Of a stretch of 64,000 bases of DNA, positions 16,256-23,742 are shown one piece after another. Under the pieces are notes generated by a model. That model saw only the letters and a program-made list of their open reading frames with translations, was not told the DNA's origin and searched no databases. Made by a program: the position numbers and the translations under genes. The stretch is from NCBI GenBank assembly GCA_020832495.1, contig JAFIEP010000099.1:1-64000 (forward strand). The letters are read 5' to 3'. Within the stretch, counting starts at the first letter, position 1, and every line of letters begins with the position of its first letter. Origin of the DNA: Acidimicrobiia bacterium. Lineage in GTDB: Bacteria > Actinomycetota > Acidimicrobiia > Acidimicrobiales > Acidimicrobilacustridaceae.

Positions 16256-16759
16256 TCAGGCTTCAGCGGCCAGTCGATCCATGGTGGCCAACGCCCGCCG
16301 ACACACCGCCAGGTAGGGCGCGGCTGGCCACGGCACGCCGAACCCGACACGGCAGCGGTCCAGTCCGAGCGACGTCACCTCGTGGTCGGTGGCCGGCACA
16401 CCCGCGACCCTCCACGACCAGCGATGGAGGTCGACCCATTCGGTGATCTCGAAGGGCAGCCGGACGCCGGCGGCGGTGACGACCTGCCCGGTGGCGCCGG
16501 TGCAGAGCGGACCCCCACCGTCCACCGAAGCCGAGCGCACCGACGGACCCCACTGCGGCCACAGGTCGACCTCGGCGAACAAGCGCCAGAGGTCGACGGC
16601 GGGGGCGTCGATGGTGCGATGGGCCCACACATGGCGGCGGAGGGGTGCGGCGAGGTCGATATCGGGGTCAACCCCCCGATCGGCCCGGACGTTCCCATGG
16701 CCCGTGGCTCCCGGGCGGTCCGGGGCGCGCCACCCGCGGGCAGCGGCAGTCAGTTCCAC
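16256..16759 (-). CDS. SRPBCC/polyketide-cyclase-like protein
   Basis: 167 aa. The N-terminal 35 residues are Arg/Ala-rich. The rest resembles a START/SRPBCC ligand-binding fold: HVWAHRTIDAPAVDLWRLFA, VDLWPQWGPSVRSASVDGGG, GQVVTAAGVRLPFEITEWV and a final helix RALATMDRLAAEA. This fold binds hydrophobic ligands; substrate and role are unknown. The GTG start lies inside the end of the upstream gene (10-bp overlap), indicating coupled translation. Confidence 0.7.
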   Translation of the reverse strand: MELTAAARGWRAPDRPGATGHGNVRADRGVDPDIDLAAPLRRHVWAHRTIDAPAVDLWRLFAEVDLWPQWGPSVRSASVDGGGPLCTGATGQVVTAAGVRLPFEITEWVDLHRWSWRVAGVPATDHEVTSLGLDRCRVGFGVPWPAAPYLAVCRRALATMDRLAAEA

Positions 16760-17232
16760 ATGGCCGCCACCTCGAAGGGATTCGGCTCGGTGACGTAGGA
16801 CTGCGCTGCCTGGCGTGCCTCGATCATCTCCTCGAGCTGCCCCTCCGAAAGGGCCCTGCCCTTCGCCGCCTCGGCCAACGCCCGGTCACCGATGTCCCAC
16901 AACGCCCCGGCGAGTAGAAAAGCCCCTTCGGCGCGCAGCACGTACTTGGGTGACACCATGGTGCCGTTGGACCCATCCTCCTCGATCACGGGCATCCGAA
17001 AGCTGATCTCGGCTCGGGCACACGAGGGCTCGTCGTCGGTCGACTCCTCGTCAGTGGCCAATGAGACGAGCACACCGATGACCGTCATCGGTGGGAATGG
17101 GCAGGCCGCCACCTGGTCTTCGATTTCGTCCGAGTTGTCGCTCAGCCCGTCCGTGTCGGCGTCGTGCTCCTCCTCGGCGTCCTGATCAGCCGAGAAGTGG
17201 TCGTCGCCACCGGGGTCGCTACTGTCGCTCAT
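16750..17232 (-). CDS. Hypothetical acidic protein
   Basis: 160 aa, no family recognised. The first 50 residues are strongly acidic and probably disordered (MSDSSDPGGDDHFSADQDAE...). A small folded region follows (MTVIGVLVSLATDEES, SCARAEISFRMPVIEEDG) and a helical end (LEEMIEARQAAQSYVTEPNP). The start was chosen at the ATG preceded by GAGGAGG; a longer frame to 17580 runs into low-complexity sequence antisense to the CpaE-like gene. It is coupled to the downstream SRPBCC-like gene and divergent from the ATPase gene. Confidence 0.65.
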   Translation of the reverse strand: MSDSSDPGGDDHFSADQDAEEEHDADTDGLSDNSDEIEDQVAACPFPPMTVIGVLVSLATDEESTDDEPSCARAEISFRMPVIEEDGSNGTMVSPKYVLRAEGAFLLAGALWDIGDRALAEAAKGRALSEGQLEEMIEARQAAQSYVTEPNPFEVAAMWN

Positions 17233-17398
17233 GGAGTCCTCCTCTGCCGCATCGCTACGAGGAGTATGCGCCGGGGGTGTGACACTCAGATTGGCCGGCT
17301 GCTGCGTTGCCGGCGAGGGCGCAGCCGGGGTCGAACGTCCGGTGTCCGGCTGGTTCGTCACGACTCTCTCCGATTCCGCGTCTGTCGAGGACGCTCGG

Positions 17399-17404
17399 TA
17401 CGAT
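17399..17404 (+). promoter_or_regulatory. -10-like element upstream of the CpaE-like gene
   Basis: TACGAT, 33 nt before the chosen TTG start, within the 205-bp divergent gap. Confidence 0.4.
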
Positions 17405-17437
17405 CGGAGTGGCGAGTGTCTGGTGACGAGGGAGCAG

Positions 17438-18667
17438 TTGAGCGGTGGCAACGGCGGAGTGGGCGGCAACAACACCGGTGGCGGTGTACCGACCGTGACG
17501 AACTCGTTCCTCTCCGACCCCATCACGCCGCTCGAGGTGGCGGTCGTCGACTCCGATCTGCTCCGCCGAGTCGAGATCATGAACGCAGCGAGCCCGCTCT
17601 ACGCGGACGACTTCGCCACCGTGCAGGCAGTCACTGATCGGCTGCACCCGGGCGATCGGACCGTGGTCGTCCTCGGTCCGGGCCTTTCCCCTCAGTCGCC
17701 GGAGCAGCTCATCGCGCTCCGTGCCGCACACCCTGGCGTCGCCGTCGTCGCCGTGGCCAGCGACGTGGTGCCGACCGAGGGCATGTCCGGTGTGGACCGG
17801 GTGCTCGATCGGGACTGCACGATCGACGACCTGGTGGAGGAGACCCGCCGGGTGGTGGCCGACCGTTGCGAACCGGCAGCTCCCGAGGAGGACCGAACGG
17901 CCACCGATCTGACGATGCTGGCCGAGCCGACCGAGACCCGGTTGGTGCTGGTCACTTCGGCCAAGGGCGGGGTCGGTCGCTCGACCGTGGCGCTCAATCT
18001 GGCCACCGCCCTTGCGGTCGGCCACAGCGGACAGAGGGTTGCGCTCGTCGAGACCGACCCGGTGTACGGCGACATCGGCATCATGTTGGGACTTCCGGGG
18101 CCTTCCGTCGACGACGACGTGATGGTCGTCGACGAGGACGTGGTGCGTGAGCTGTGCACGTTCCGCGTCGAGAGCGTCGGGCTGGACGTGGTCCTGCCCC
18201 CGAGGTCCCACGATCCATGGTTCACCGTCGGCCACGACCAGGTGCGGGTACTGCTCGGCGCTCCGGCGCTGGACCATGAGTGGCTGGTGGTGGACATCTC
18301 CCCGACGCTGCTGTGCGGGTCGGACCTACTCGAGATGGCCGACCGCGTGTACCTGGTGAGTCCGACCGATGTCGCTGGTCTGAAGAACGCCTCGATCCTG
18401 CAGGCAGCGTTGCGGGACCAGCTCGCCCGTCGTGATCTCGTCGAGCTGGTGCTGGTGGACCGGGTCGAACAGGACCGGGCGACCGGCCCCGTGGCCAAAG
18501 CCACCGGTGCGCCGGTGGCTGCGGTGGTGCCCCACGACCGGCGGGTGGCCCTCGACGCCGAGCTGCACCGCCCGATCGTCGACCGTCGTCCCCATCTCGC
18601 GGCCAGCCGAGTGTTCCGAAAACTGGCCGAGCGCACCTTCAAGACCCTCGGGGCCCCCGTGTCCTGA
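17438..18667 (+). CDS. CpaE/TadZ-like ParA-superfamily ATPase
   Basis: About 409 aa. An N-terminal receiver-like domain (LEVAVVDSDLLRRVEIMNAA to about residue 130) lacks an obvious phospho-acceptor set. A MinD/ParA ATPase domain follows, with deviant Walker A SAKGGVGRSTVALNLATA, switch-like VALVETDPVYGDIGIMLGLP and WLVVDISPTLLCGSDLLEMA. CpaE/TadZ proteins localise Tad pilus or other polar machinery. No tad genes lie in this window. The start is uncertain: TTG 17438 (GAGGGAG upstream) was chosen over GTG 17495; the open frame reaches back to 17231. Confidence 0.8.
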   Translation: MSGGNGGVGGNNTGGGVPTVTNSFLSDPITPLEVAVVDSDLLRRVEIMNAASPLYADDFATVQAVTDRLHPGDRTVVVLGPGLSPQSPEQLIALRAAHPGVAVVAVASDVVPTEGMSGVDRVLDRDCTIDDLVEETRRVVADRCEPAAPEEDRTATDLTMLAEPTETRLVLVTSAKGGVGRSTVALNLATALAVGHSGQRVALVETDPVYGDIGIMLGLPGPSVDDDVMVVDEDVVRELCTFRVESVGLDVVLPPRSHDPWFTVGHDQVRVLLGAPALDHEWLVVDISPTLLCGSDLLEMADRVYLVSPTDVAGLKNASILQAALRDQLARRDLVELVLVDRVEQDRATGPVAKATGAPVAAVVPHDRRVALDAELHRPIVDRRPHLAASRVFRKLAERTFKTLGAPVS

Positions 18668-18763
18668 CAACGGTCCACGGCAACTGCTTGCCGACCACCT
18701 GTTGCAGCTGGTGGTTCGTTCTGCGACCCTCGAAGCGTCGTTGCGTCGAATCGAGGTTCCACC

Positions 18764-20644
18764 ATGCGTCGTCGAACTGCCCGTTGCGTGGCCATCGCGG
18801 TTGCACTCGCCTGCGGGATGGCCGTCGTGCCCCTGTCGGTGGTGAGCGCATCGGGTTTCCCCGATGTGCCCGCAGGCCACCAGTTCGGGGTGCCGATTGC
18901 CTGGGCGGTGGATCAGCGCATCACGACCGGGTACGACGACGGCATGTTCCGGCCGACCGAATCGGTGAGCCGCCAGGCGTTGGCGGCGTTCATGTATCGC
19001 GCCGACGCCACCGGAGACGCCCAGCCGGCGTGCGAGGGTGACGCCCCGTTCTCCGATGTGCCGGTGTCGCATCCGTTCTGTGGTCACATCGAGTGGTTGG
19101 TGGGCGAGGGGTTGGCCACCGGGTTCGACGACGGGACGTTCCGCCCGACGGCGGCCATCAGTCGCCAAGCCATGGCTGCCTTCCTGGCACGTGCCGAACT
19201 GGGCGAGTCGGTGCCGGCGTGCGACGGTGACGCCCCGTTCTCCGATGTGTCGGTGTCGCATCCGTTCTGTGGTCACATCGAGTGGTTGGTGGGCGAGGGG
19301 TTGGCCACCGGGTTCGACGACGGGACGTTCCGCCCGACGGACGCGATCAGCCGCCAAGCAGCGGCTACCTTCCTGTGGCGTCGAGCCGGGGAGCCCACCG
19401 GGTCGACCGTGCGGGTGAGCGTGGCCGAGGACGGCACCGAGTCAGAGGTCACCCTTCTCGGCGGGGCCATCTCCGGCAACGGCAACACCGTGGCCTTCCG
19501 CTATCCGGGTACCAAGCTGGTGCCGGGTGTGAGCGGTGACGTGGCCCACCTGCTGGTCCACGACCTCGACAGCGGGGTGACCACCCGGATCACCGAGGCG
19601 ATCGGAGGTGGCGAGCCCGACGCTTCCGTCTCCCCGACAGTGAGCCTTTCCCACGACGGCCAAGTGGTGGCCTTCCTCTCGGCCGCCAGCGATCTGGTAC
19701 CGGACACCACCAACGATGCGCCGGACGTCTTCGTGCACGATCGCACTGCTGGCACCATTGAGCGGGTCTCGCTCACGAGCGATGGGGACGAGATCGACGA
19801 TGTCGGCCTCACCGTGCTGCTCTCCGCCGACGGACGTCACGTCGTGTTCAGCTCGGAGTCATCGCTGCTCGGGCCCGGCATAACCAACGACGTGAGTGAC
19901 ATCTTCGTACACGATCGGGTCTCGGGAACAACCGAGCGGGTGTCGGTCGCGACCGGCGGCGACGAAGCCAACGACCACAGCTGGCCGGACGGCGTCTCTG
20001 CTGACGGGCGCTACATCACCTTCACCTCGATGGCCACGAACCTCGTGCCTGAGGACACAGGCGACGACTGGCAGGTCTTCGTGCGGGATCGAGTGGCCGG
20101 CACCACCGAATTGGTGTCGGTCAACTCCGATGGCCAGCCGGCAGCCGGCCATCAGGAGAATCAAGGCCTGGGCATATCGGCGGACGGGCGGGTGGCGCTG
20201 TTCAGGTCGCGAGCCACCAACCTGGTGGATGACGACACGGGCGGTGACCGCCATGTCTACGTTCGTGATCGGGTGGCCGGTGTGACCGAACTGGTGTCGG
20301 TGGCTCCCGGTGGCGCTCCCGCCAATGACTCTTCGAGCGGCGCGAACCACGCGTTGTCGTCGGACGGTCGGTACGTCCTGTTCACGTCCAGCGCGACTGA
20401 CCTCGTGCCCGGCGTCACCAACGACGAGAACGACGTGTTCGTGCGTGACCGGGTCACCGGCACCACCGAGCGGGTGTCGGTGTCAACCAGTGGAGCCGAG
20501 GCAACTGGCGGGAACTCATCGGGGCTCGGTATCTCGGCCGATGGTTCTCGGGTGCTCATCGGATCATCAGCCACCAACCTGGTGCCCGACGTGACGAACG
20601 AGACAACCGACCTCTACGTTCGAACCCGTTACGGGGTGCGCTGA
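18764..20644 (+). CDS. Secreted SLH-domain protein with PD40-type beta-propeller
   Basis: 626 aa. A signal peptide (MRRRTARCVAIAVALACGMA) is followed by three SLH domains (about 27-210) of the form FxDVPxxHxFxxxIxWxxxxGxxxGxxDGTFRPTxxxSRQAxAAFLxR. A chain of about six 55-residue repeats follows with the motif DVFVHDRxxGTxERVSVxxxG and LSADGRYVxFxS, typical of PD40/TolB-like propeller blades. SLH domains should anchor it to the cell-wall polymer and the propeller faces outward, probably for binding. SLH 2 and 3 come from a recent 189-bp duplication. The ATG has GAGG upstream. Confidence 0.88.
   Translation: MRRRTARCVAIAVALACGMAVVPLSVVSASGFPDVPAGHQFGVPIAWAVDQRITTGYDDGMFRPTESVSRQALAAFMYRADATGDAQPACEGDAPFSDVPVSHPFCGHIEWLVGEGLATGFDDGTFRPTAAISRQAMAAFLARAELGESVPACDGDAPFSDVSVSHPFCGHIEWLVGEGLATGFDDGTFRPTDAISRQAAATFLWRRAGEPTGSTVRVSVAEDGTESEVTLLGGAISGNGNTVAFRYPGTKLVPGVSGDVAHLLVHDLDSGVTTRITEAIGGGEPDASVSPTVSLSHDGQVVAFLSAASDLVPDTTNDAPDVFVHDRTAGTIERVSLTSDGDEIDDVGLTVLLSADGRHVVFSSESSLLGPGITNDVSDIFVHDRVSGTTERVSVATGGDEANDHSWPDGVSADGRYITFTSMATNLVPEDTGDDWQVFVRDRVAGTTELVSVNSDGQPAAGHQENQGLGISADGRVALFRSRATNLVDDDTGGDRHVYVRDRVAGVTELVSVAPGGAPANDSSSGANHALSSDGRYVLFTSSATDLVPGVTNDENDVFVRDRVTGTTERVSVSTSGAEATGGNSSGLGISADGSRVLIGSSATNLVPDVTNETTDLYVRTRYGVR
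19037..19340 (+). repeat. Recent 189-bp duplication of an SLH module
   Basis: 19037-19151 and 19226-19340 are identical over 115 bp except at 19061/19250. The offset of 189 bp equals one 63-residue SLH domain. Confidence 0.92.
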
Positions 20645-20726
20645 GCATCGCGACCAGCCACGCGGTGCGTGCCCGATCCTCCCGCCGTCCGAGCGCGCGC
20701 TCTCTGATCAGTGCGACACTGCGGGC

Positions 20727-22130
20727 ATGGATCGACTGAGCGCTCTCGACGCCGAGTTCCTGCATCTCGAGGACGGCATCGCCCACATGCACATCGCCGG
20801 CATGTGTGTGTTCGACGGGCCGGCCCCGGGCCACGACGACGTGGTCGCCCTGCTCGAGGCCCGGCTGGATCGCATCCCCCGCTACCGTCAACGTGTCCGG
20901 TCGGTGCCGCTCGAATTGGGTCGACCGGTGTGGGTGGACGACCCCCACTTCTCACTCGAATACCACGTGCGGGCCACCGCGCTGGCCCCGCCGGCTGACG
21001 ACGCCGTGCTGTGTCGTCTCATGGGTCGGCTGATGAGCCAGCCCCTCGACCGGGACCGACCGCTGTGGGAGACCTGGGTGGTGTACGGCCTGCCCGACGA
21101 CCAGTGGGCGCTCGTGTGCAAGGTGCACCACTGCATGGTGGACGGCGTGGCCGGCGTCGACCTGCTCACGGCCCTGCTGTCGCTCGACCCCGACGAGGCG
21201 CTGCCGGAGCCGACACCGTGGTCACCGTCGCCCGAGCCGTCGGGTGCGGCCAAGGTGGTCGACGCCTGGGCGGGACTCGGCGGCGACGTGGCCGAGGTCC
21301 TCGGGCGACTGCCCGCGGTGGCCACGCGGCCTGCCGGACTCGTGCGATCGTTGCGTGACACGGGTGTCGGCATCGTCCGTTTCGGTGAGCACCTGGTGCC
21401 CACGCCACCGTCGTCCATCGAGGGGCCGATCGGCCCGCACCGGGTGTGGGCCCACACCGAGGTACCGCTCGAACAGGTGAAGGTGGTTCGACGAGCCCTG
21501 GGAGGGACGGTCAACGACGTGGTGCTCGCCGCGGTGGCCAACGGCTACCGATCACTGCTCCTGCACCGTGGAGAGGATCCCGACGGGGCGGTGGTACGCA
21601 CCCTCGTGCCGGTCTCGGTGCGCACAGGTGATGCCCACGGGGTGACCGACAACCGAGTCTCGGGCATGCTCTACGAGTTGCCGGTGCACCTCGCCGACCC
21701 ACGGGAGCGTCTCGACACGGTCATGGCCGAGATGGGAGCGCTGAAGGGCTCCCACATGCCCGAGGCGGGGGAGGTGGTGACCACGGTGGGCGACCTGGCC
21801 CCGCCCATGCTGCTCGGCGCAGTGAGTCGAATGGCCATCCGGACGTTGCGCACCATGTCGCAGCAGTCGGTCAACACGGTCACCACCAACGTGCCGGGCC
21901 CGCAGTTCCCGCTCTACTGCCTCGGACGGGAGATGCGTGAGTATCGGCCGTTCGTGCCGCTGTCGCACGGCGTGCGGGTGGGCACCGCCATCCTGTCCTA
22001 CAACGGCACGCTTTCGTTCGGCGTGACCGGTGACCTCGACACCGCTTCTGACGTCGACGTGCTCGCTGGGGGCATCGTGGCCGGCGTGGACGAACTGGTG
22101 GCCGCAGCCCACCGAGAAGACATTTCATAA
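20727..22130 (+). CDS. WS/DGAT-type O-acyltransferase
   Basis: 467 aa. The condensing-enzyme motif HHCMVDG is at residues 134-140, with the N-terminal start MDRLSALDAEFLHLED and the C-terminal family motifs TVNDVVLAAVANGYR and NVPGPQFPLYCLGREM. These enzymes transfer acyl groups from acyl-CoA to diacylglycerol or fatty alcohols, making storage triacylglycerol or wax esters; they are abundant in lipid-accumulating actinobacteria. There is no Shine-Dalgarno. GACACT lies six bases before the ATG, so transcription may be leaderless. Confidence 0.92.
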   Translation: MDRLSALDAEFLHLEDGIAHMHIAGMCVFDGPAPGHDDVVALLEARLDRIPRYRQRVRSVPLELGRPVWVDDPHFSLEYHVRATALAPPADDAVLCRLMGRLMSQPLDRDRPLWETWVVYGLPDDQWALVCKVHHCMVDGVAGVDLLTALLSLDPDEALPEPTPWSPSPEPSGAAKVVDAWAGLGGDVAEVLGRLPAVATRPAGLVRSLRDTGVGIVRFGEHLVPTPPSSIEGPIGPHRVWAHTEVPLEQVKVVRRALGGTVNDVVLAAVANGYRSLLLHRGEDPDGAVVRTLVPVSVRTGDAHGVTDNRVSGMLYELPVHLADPRERLDTVMAEMGALKGSHMPEAGEVVTTVGDLAPPMLLGAVSRMAIRTLRTMSQQSVNTVTTNVPGPQFPLYCLGREMREYRPFVPLSHGVRVGTAILSYNGTLSFGVTGDLDTASDVDVLAGGIVAGVDELVAAAHREDIS

Positions 22131-22131
22131 C

Positions 22132-22148
22132 GGAATGAGAATCATTCC
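22132..22148. promoter_or_regulatory. Fur-family-like operator
   Basis: GGAATGA-GAA-TCATTCC is a perfect 7-bp inverted repeat with a 3-nt centre. It contains TGAGAATCATT, close to Fur/Zur box half-sites. It covers the expected -35 region of the promoter whose -10 is at 22159, an arrangement fit for repression. Confidence 0.6.
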
Positions 22149-22158
22149 TATTTATTGC

Positions 22159-22164
22159 TAGGCT
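22159..22164 (+). promoter_or_regulatory. -10 element of leaderless promoter
   Basis: TAGGCT, 6 nt before the ATG at 22171, downstream of the Fur-like box. Confidence 0.55.
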
Positions 22165-22170
22165 GGCGGC

Positions 22171-23352
22171 ATGGCCACCACGAACGCCGACCACGCCACC
22201 GGTGTCAGCCGACCTCGGTCCGCAACGAGCTCAGCCGACGTCGACGCAGGCTTCGCCGAGCGGCTGGCATTCTTCGACGATGTGCTTCGGAGATGGCTGA
22301 GGTCACCAGACACAACGGTGGCGTGCGGCTCGTGGGCTGATGGTGCCATTGCCGAGTTCGTTCCCGGCGGGAGCGCCGAGTTGCTCCCGCCGGCATACAG
22401 CGGCTGTTTCGAGGGGGTGCGAGAGCTGCGTCTTCCCCACTGTGAGCATCACCTTCATGTTGACCTCGGACGCGTACACCGGCTGGTCTGCAGCGTCGCT
22501 CCGAGCGTCTGTTTCGGCGGCCGACCGTCGTTCGAGGTGCGATTCCTGACGACTGGTGCCGGCGGAGCCCCGAGCAGTCGTTGGTTGTTGTCGTGCATGC
22601 TCACTGCTCCCTATGAGGGCGACCTGCTGGTCACCGATCCGGTGCGCTGGTACCTCGAGACAGCGCTCGAGGACCAGCGGCGGCACCCTGATCTCGTCCG
22701 ATTCGAGTTCGACGAGATGGTGTTCGACGATCCCGTGTGTGACGACCTGCGCCTCGTGGCGGCCGTCGAGATGGGCATGCCCGACACGGCGAGTTGGCCA
22801 CAAGTGCTCGATGCCCTGCAGCCTGCCGTTCCCGCGTCGGTGTCGATGCCGCCGCTCGAACCCTGCGTCCTTGGAATCCTCGACGATGCGCTGCGCCTGG
22901 CTGATGCTTCGCTGGTGATCTATCGGGATCGATTGCTCGTGGAGCTTCAGACCGAGCAACTCGACGGCGTGCACCGCTACGTCGAGGACGGGCACGTCTC
23001 GTGGCAGGTAGGCGCCACCCACGATCACCATTGTCACCTCGCCCTCGGAGCTGTCACCCACGTCGAGTTCACCGCTGAGCCGGTTCCCTGCCAGGGCGGG
23101 CGGGCCAACTACACCGTGTGGTTCCTCGTGCCCGGACGGTGCGGCAATCCCTACCGGGTCGACGGCTACTTCTCGGTGGTGCTCAACCGCCCTTATGTCG
23201 GCGGGGAAGAACGCCTCGACGTCATCGAGCCCATGCTCGAGCTCTATCGGCGGTATGCCTCGTCGCCGTGGGTGACGGCCAACGAGGCGTTTCTGGTTCG
23301 CGTCAACGAGTGTGGCGTCGAAGGGGGTGGCCATGCCTCGTCTCAGCCGTGA
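22171..23352 (+). CDS. Metal-regulated protein with duplicated module, possibly heme-related
   Basis: 393 aa, soluble, no signal peptide. Two copies of a module of about 100 residues are seen. The first (about 84-165) has ELRLPHCEHHLHVDLGRVHR then GRPSFEVRFL. The second (about 276-365) has VGATHDHHCHLALGAVTHVE then GRANYTVWFLVP. Each is His-rich at its start and ends with a helix (DPVRWYLETALE; IEPMLELYRRYA). The layout recalls the heme-binding repeat of HutX/ChuX/HemS proteins, which are Fur-controlled and, in HemS, tandemly duplicated. That link is from memory of the pattern and is unproven. A Fur-like palindrome covers the promoter. It overlaps the next small gene by 20 bp. Confidence 0.6.
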   Translation: MATTNADHATGVSRPRSATSSADVDAGFAERLAFFDDVLRRWLRSPDTTVACGSWADGAIAEFVPGGSAELLPPAYSGCFEGVRELRLPHCEHHLHVDLGRVHRLVCSVAPSVCFGGRPSFEVRFLTTGAGGAPSSRWLLSCMLTAPYEGDLLVTDPVRWYLETALEDQRRHPDLVRFEFDEMVFDDPVCDDLRLVAAVEMGMPDTASWPQVLDALQPAVPASVSMPPLEPCVLGILDDALRLADASLVIYRDRLLVELQTEQLDGVHRYVEDGHVSWQVGATHDHHCHLALGAVTHVEFTAEPVPCQGGRANYTVWFLVPGRCGNPYRVDGYFSVVLNRPYVGGEERLDVIEPMLELYRRYASSPWVTANEAFLVRVNECGVEGGGHASSQP

Positions 23353-23605
23353 CGACGCACGTGTGCTGATCGCTCACCTCGAGGCGAGCATCGGCCCTTG
23401 TGAACCAGTCGTGGAGGACGAGCGGCTCCGTGTCGTGCTCGAGCGACTCCGTCAGCGGTTGGTCCAAGCAGAGCAGAACCCGGAGGGGCATCCCTATCCG
23501 CAACGCCGTCGTGTTGGTGGGCACGATGATCGGAGCGGTCGTCACTCGACCCGTGCCGAATCGGCGGATCGGTCGTTCCACGGGAGGCCGACCGTCACCG
23601 ACTGA
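23333..23605 (+). CDS. Small hypothetical protein
   Basis: 90 aa. A predicted helical N-terminal half (MPRLSRDDARVLIAHLEASI, LRVVLERLRQRLVQAEQ) is followed by a basic, low-complexity tail that may be non-conserved. The ATG follows GGGGGTGG and lies inside the end of the Fur-box gene (20-bp overlap), so it is likely co-expressed with it. No family is recognised; the helical core is more convincing than the tail. Confidence 0.5.
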   Translation: MPRLSRDDARVLIAHLEASIGPCEPVVEDERLRVVLERLRQRLVQAEQNPEGHPYPQRRRVGGHDDRSGRHSTRAESADRSFHGRPTVTD

Positions 23606-23742
23606 AGGCGCGCTGGGGAAACCTCGCCGGCCGCCGGCTGGGCCTTCCGCGCTCCCGATGACCCCCAGGAGGCCATGCTGGCGACTGCTTGCGAACAGTG
23701 GCGATCATCTTGTCCGCCCTGGAGGCCGTTCGAGTCGTCCGG

